DNA of 32,533 nucleotides, taken from positions 1 through 32,533 of the forward strand of contig CACJAV010000013.1 in NCBI GenBank assembly GCA_902591485.1. The letters run 5' to 3'. Source of the stretch: an uncultured Alphaproteobacteria bacterium. GTDB taxonomy: Bacteria > Pseudomonadota > Alphaproteobacteria > HIMB59 > GCA-002718135. The notes under the pieces were generated by a model that saw only the letters and a list, made by a program, of their open reading frames with translations, did not search any database and was not told the DNA's origin. This document shows positions 31,223 to 32,533 of this stretch, piece after piece (the first letter of the stretch is position 1; the number at the start of each line of letters is the position of its first letter). The translations under genes and the position numbers were made by a program.

Positions 31223-32533
31223 TTAAATTTGTTTAAGAGAATGAATGGTTGCTTCCATCTCTTCTTTCGTTCCTATGGTAATTCGAAGACAATTAGGTAA
31301 TCCATAACTGTCTAATTCTCGAACAATAATCCCCGTGCTAGCAAGATGTGAAGATATATTTTTTACTTCCTCTTGATTCATTTCAACAAAAGTAAAGTTT
31401 CCTTCAGATGGATTAGTTTTAATATTGATTTTTCTAAGTTCATTTTCAAACCAATCTTTTACCACTTGGTTATTTTTAACTACTTGATCCAAATACTCTT
31501 TATCTTCCAGGGCAATAATAGCCATTTCCTGTGATAAACTTTGTGTATTAAATGGTCCTTTAACTTTATTCAGAATTGTGGAAACTTTTTTGCTAGTATA
31601 ACACCAACCTAATCTTAACCCTGCAAGCCCATATGCTTTTGAGAAAGTCCTGGTTAATATTATATTTTCAAATTGATCTACTAAAGAAAAACCATTGTCG
31701 TAATCCTCTTTAGTCACGTATTCTGCATACGCACCATCTAAAACCATTATAATATTTTTGGGCAATTTATCTAAAATTTCATTAATCTCAGAGCGTGTCA
31801 AATATGTACCAGTAGGATTGTTAGGGTTAGCCAAATAAATTATCTTTGTTGATGGAGATACTTGCTCTAAAATTGAGTTAACTGTCACTTTATAATTTTT
31901 ATCTTCTTTAATTAATTTTGAAGTTGCCCCGACTATTTTAGTAATTATGGAATACATTTCAAAACCATGTTCGGCATGTATTATTTCATCACCATCCTGG
32001 CAAAAAGCTAAAGCAGCAAATAAAAGTGCTTCATCTGATCCACAACCAAGCACAATCTGATTTGCATTGATATTATGTACACTAGCTAATTTATCTCTTA
32101 ATTGAGCCCCGTCAATATTTGGATAACGATGAGAGTTTGAGAGTACCTCTTTAAGATTTATTTTTTCTAATACTTTAGGTGATGGACCATAAGAGTTTTC
32201 ATTAGAAGACAATTTAATAATATTATCTTTACCCTTAAGAGAGGACTTACCACCCTTATAAATATTTATTAAATTAATTGATCTTTTTGTATCTATAATT
32301 GACCTATCTTTTTCTTGCAATTTTGTAGATGCCTGAAAGATTTCTCTCCAAATTCTAACGATAGAATCTTTTGAATATTTCGCTTTTGTATGTTGAAGTA
32401 TTCTATCTAAAACTTTTTGTTCCCTATCATAATCAACAACACTAGATGTGGGTTTTTTTTCTTTACCAATTTCAGTTACTATTTCAGCTCTTTCTCTGAG
32501 TAAATCTAAAATTTTATCATCAAGAGCATTAAT
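31223..32533 (-). CDS. Chorismate mutase-HisC-type aminotransferase fusion, 5' end outside window
   Basis: One uninterrupted frame runs from the right edge to the stop at 31223 (436 visible residues). Residues 1-71 are an AroQ-type chorismate mutase domain lacking only its first few residues: I-N-A-L-D-D-K-I-L-D-L-L-R-E-R-A, then K-E-K-K, D-Y-D-R-E-Q-K-V-L and I-F-Q-A-S-T-K-L-Q, covering the second Arg, the Lys, the Asp-Arg-Glu and the terminal Gln of the active site. A short linker (about E-K-D-R-S-I-I-D-T-K-R-S) leads into a complete HisC/aromatic aminotransferase with N-P-N-N-P-T-G and the PLP lysine in T-F-S-K-A-Y-G-L-A-G (Lys299 of the visible part). No stop separates the two. The aminotransferase part alone has only a TTG (32320) and no ATG for its first 121 residues. 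With tyrA 2 nt downstream, it fits tyrosine/phenylalanine synthesis; a histidine role for the aminotransferase is also possible. Confidence 0.85.
   Translation of the reverse strand: MNALDDKILDLLRERAEIVTEIGKEKKPTSSVVDYDREQKVLDRILQHTKAKYSKDSIVRIWREIFQASTKLQEKDRSIIDTKRSINLINIYKGGKSSLKGKDNIIKLSSNENSYGPSPKVLEKINLKEVLSNSHRYPNIDGAQLRDKLASVHNINANQIVLGCGSDEALLFAALAFCQDGDEIIHAEHGFEMYSIITKIVGATSKLIKEDKNYKVTVNSILEQVSPSTKIIYLANPNNPTGTYLTRSEINEILDKLPKNIIMVLDGAYAEYVTKEDYDNGFSLVDQFENIILTRTFSKAYGLAGLRLGWCYTSKKVSTILNKVKGPFNTQSLSQEMAIIALEDKEYLDQVVKNNQVVKDWFENELRKINIKTNPSEGNFTFVEMNQEEVKNISSHLASTGIIVRELDSYGLPNCLRITIGTKEEMEATIHSLKQI

Noticed and set aside
1-32533. CRISPR arrays, tandem repeats, insertion sequences, phage or integrase genes
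   Set aside because: No regularly spaced repeats, transposase or integrase motifs were seen; the only repeats are short inverted ones already listed.

Overview
The window is very AT-rich, with homopolymer A/T runs, tiny intergenic gaps and many start/stop overlaps. Gene content points to a streamlined, probably marine, Alphaproteobacterium. The markers are a di-iron Coq7, a HIG1-type twin-membrane protein, the argH-lptM-lysA order, an HNH protein of the alphaproteobacterial type, and a chorismate mutase/HisC/TyrA/PlsC neighbourhood. The clade (a SAR11/HIMB59/AEGEAN-169-like lineage would fit) is an inference I cannot test here.

Region 1 (1-273) is the 3' end of an argE-like M20 deacylase. 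Region 2 (279-13662, all minus strand) is the centre of interest: 12 consecutive genes that read as a polyamine/diamine uptake and breakdown island. In transcription order they are: a two-dinucleotide-fold flavoprotein, a Rid-family protein lacking the archetypal Arg, a DUF1028 Ntn-type protein, a PuuC-like aldehyde dehydrogenase, an FMN/[4Fe-4S] amine dehydrogenase whose pocket residues match histamine dehydrogenase rather than trimethylamine dehydrogenase, potA-potB-potC-potD, a strong hairpin terminator, an amidase, a DMT permease and an acetylpolyamine amidohydrolase. The simplest reading is import of (acetyl)polyamines, deacetylation, oxidative deamination to an aminoaldehyde, and oxidation to an amino acid.

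Region 3 (13663-16370) has a 23-residue single-membrane-span microprotein with a near-perfect Shine-Dalgarno and its own terminator, a CIA30-domain exported protein, a bactofilin, a periplasmic rhodanese and an unrecognised lipoprotein. Region 4 (16479-18285, plus strand) is tRNA-Leu(CAA), then a YqaA/VTT membrane protein only 5 nt downstream, dsbB and coq7, all tightly packed. Region 5 (18282-20066) has an HNH endonuclease, a carboxylesterase, a HIG1-type protein and a 59-residue highly charged helical protein.

Region 6 (20083-26190, minus strand) is a four-gene operon: a 3-hydroxyacyl-CoA dehydrogenase/enoyl-CoA hydratase fusion, an acyl-CoA ligase, a MetY-type sulfhydrylase and an alpha/beta hydrolase. 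Region 7 (26260-32533) is amino-acid and lipid housekeeping: argH-lptM-lysA, a zinc-ribbon membrane protein, plsC, tyrA and a HisC-type aminotransferase. The aminotransferase is continuous in frame with a chorismate mutase domain running off the right edge, which looks like a chorismate mutase-aminotransferase fusion.

No CRISPR array, insertion sequence, integrase, phage gene or rRNA was seen. No stretch over 300 bases lacks a gene. Several starts were moved from the longest open frame to an internal ATG on the basis of ribosome-binding sites, a terminator or family alignment; each case is explained in its entry.
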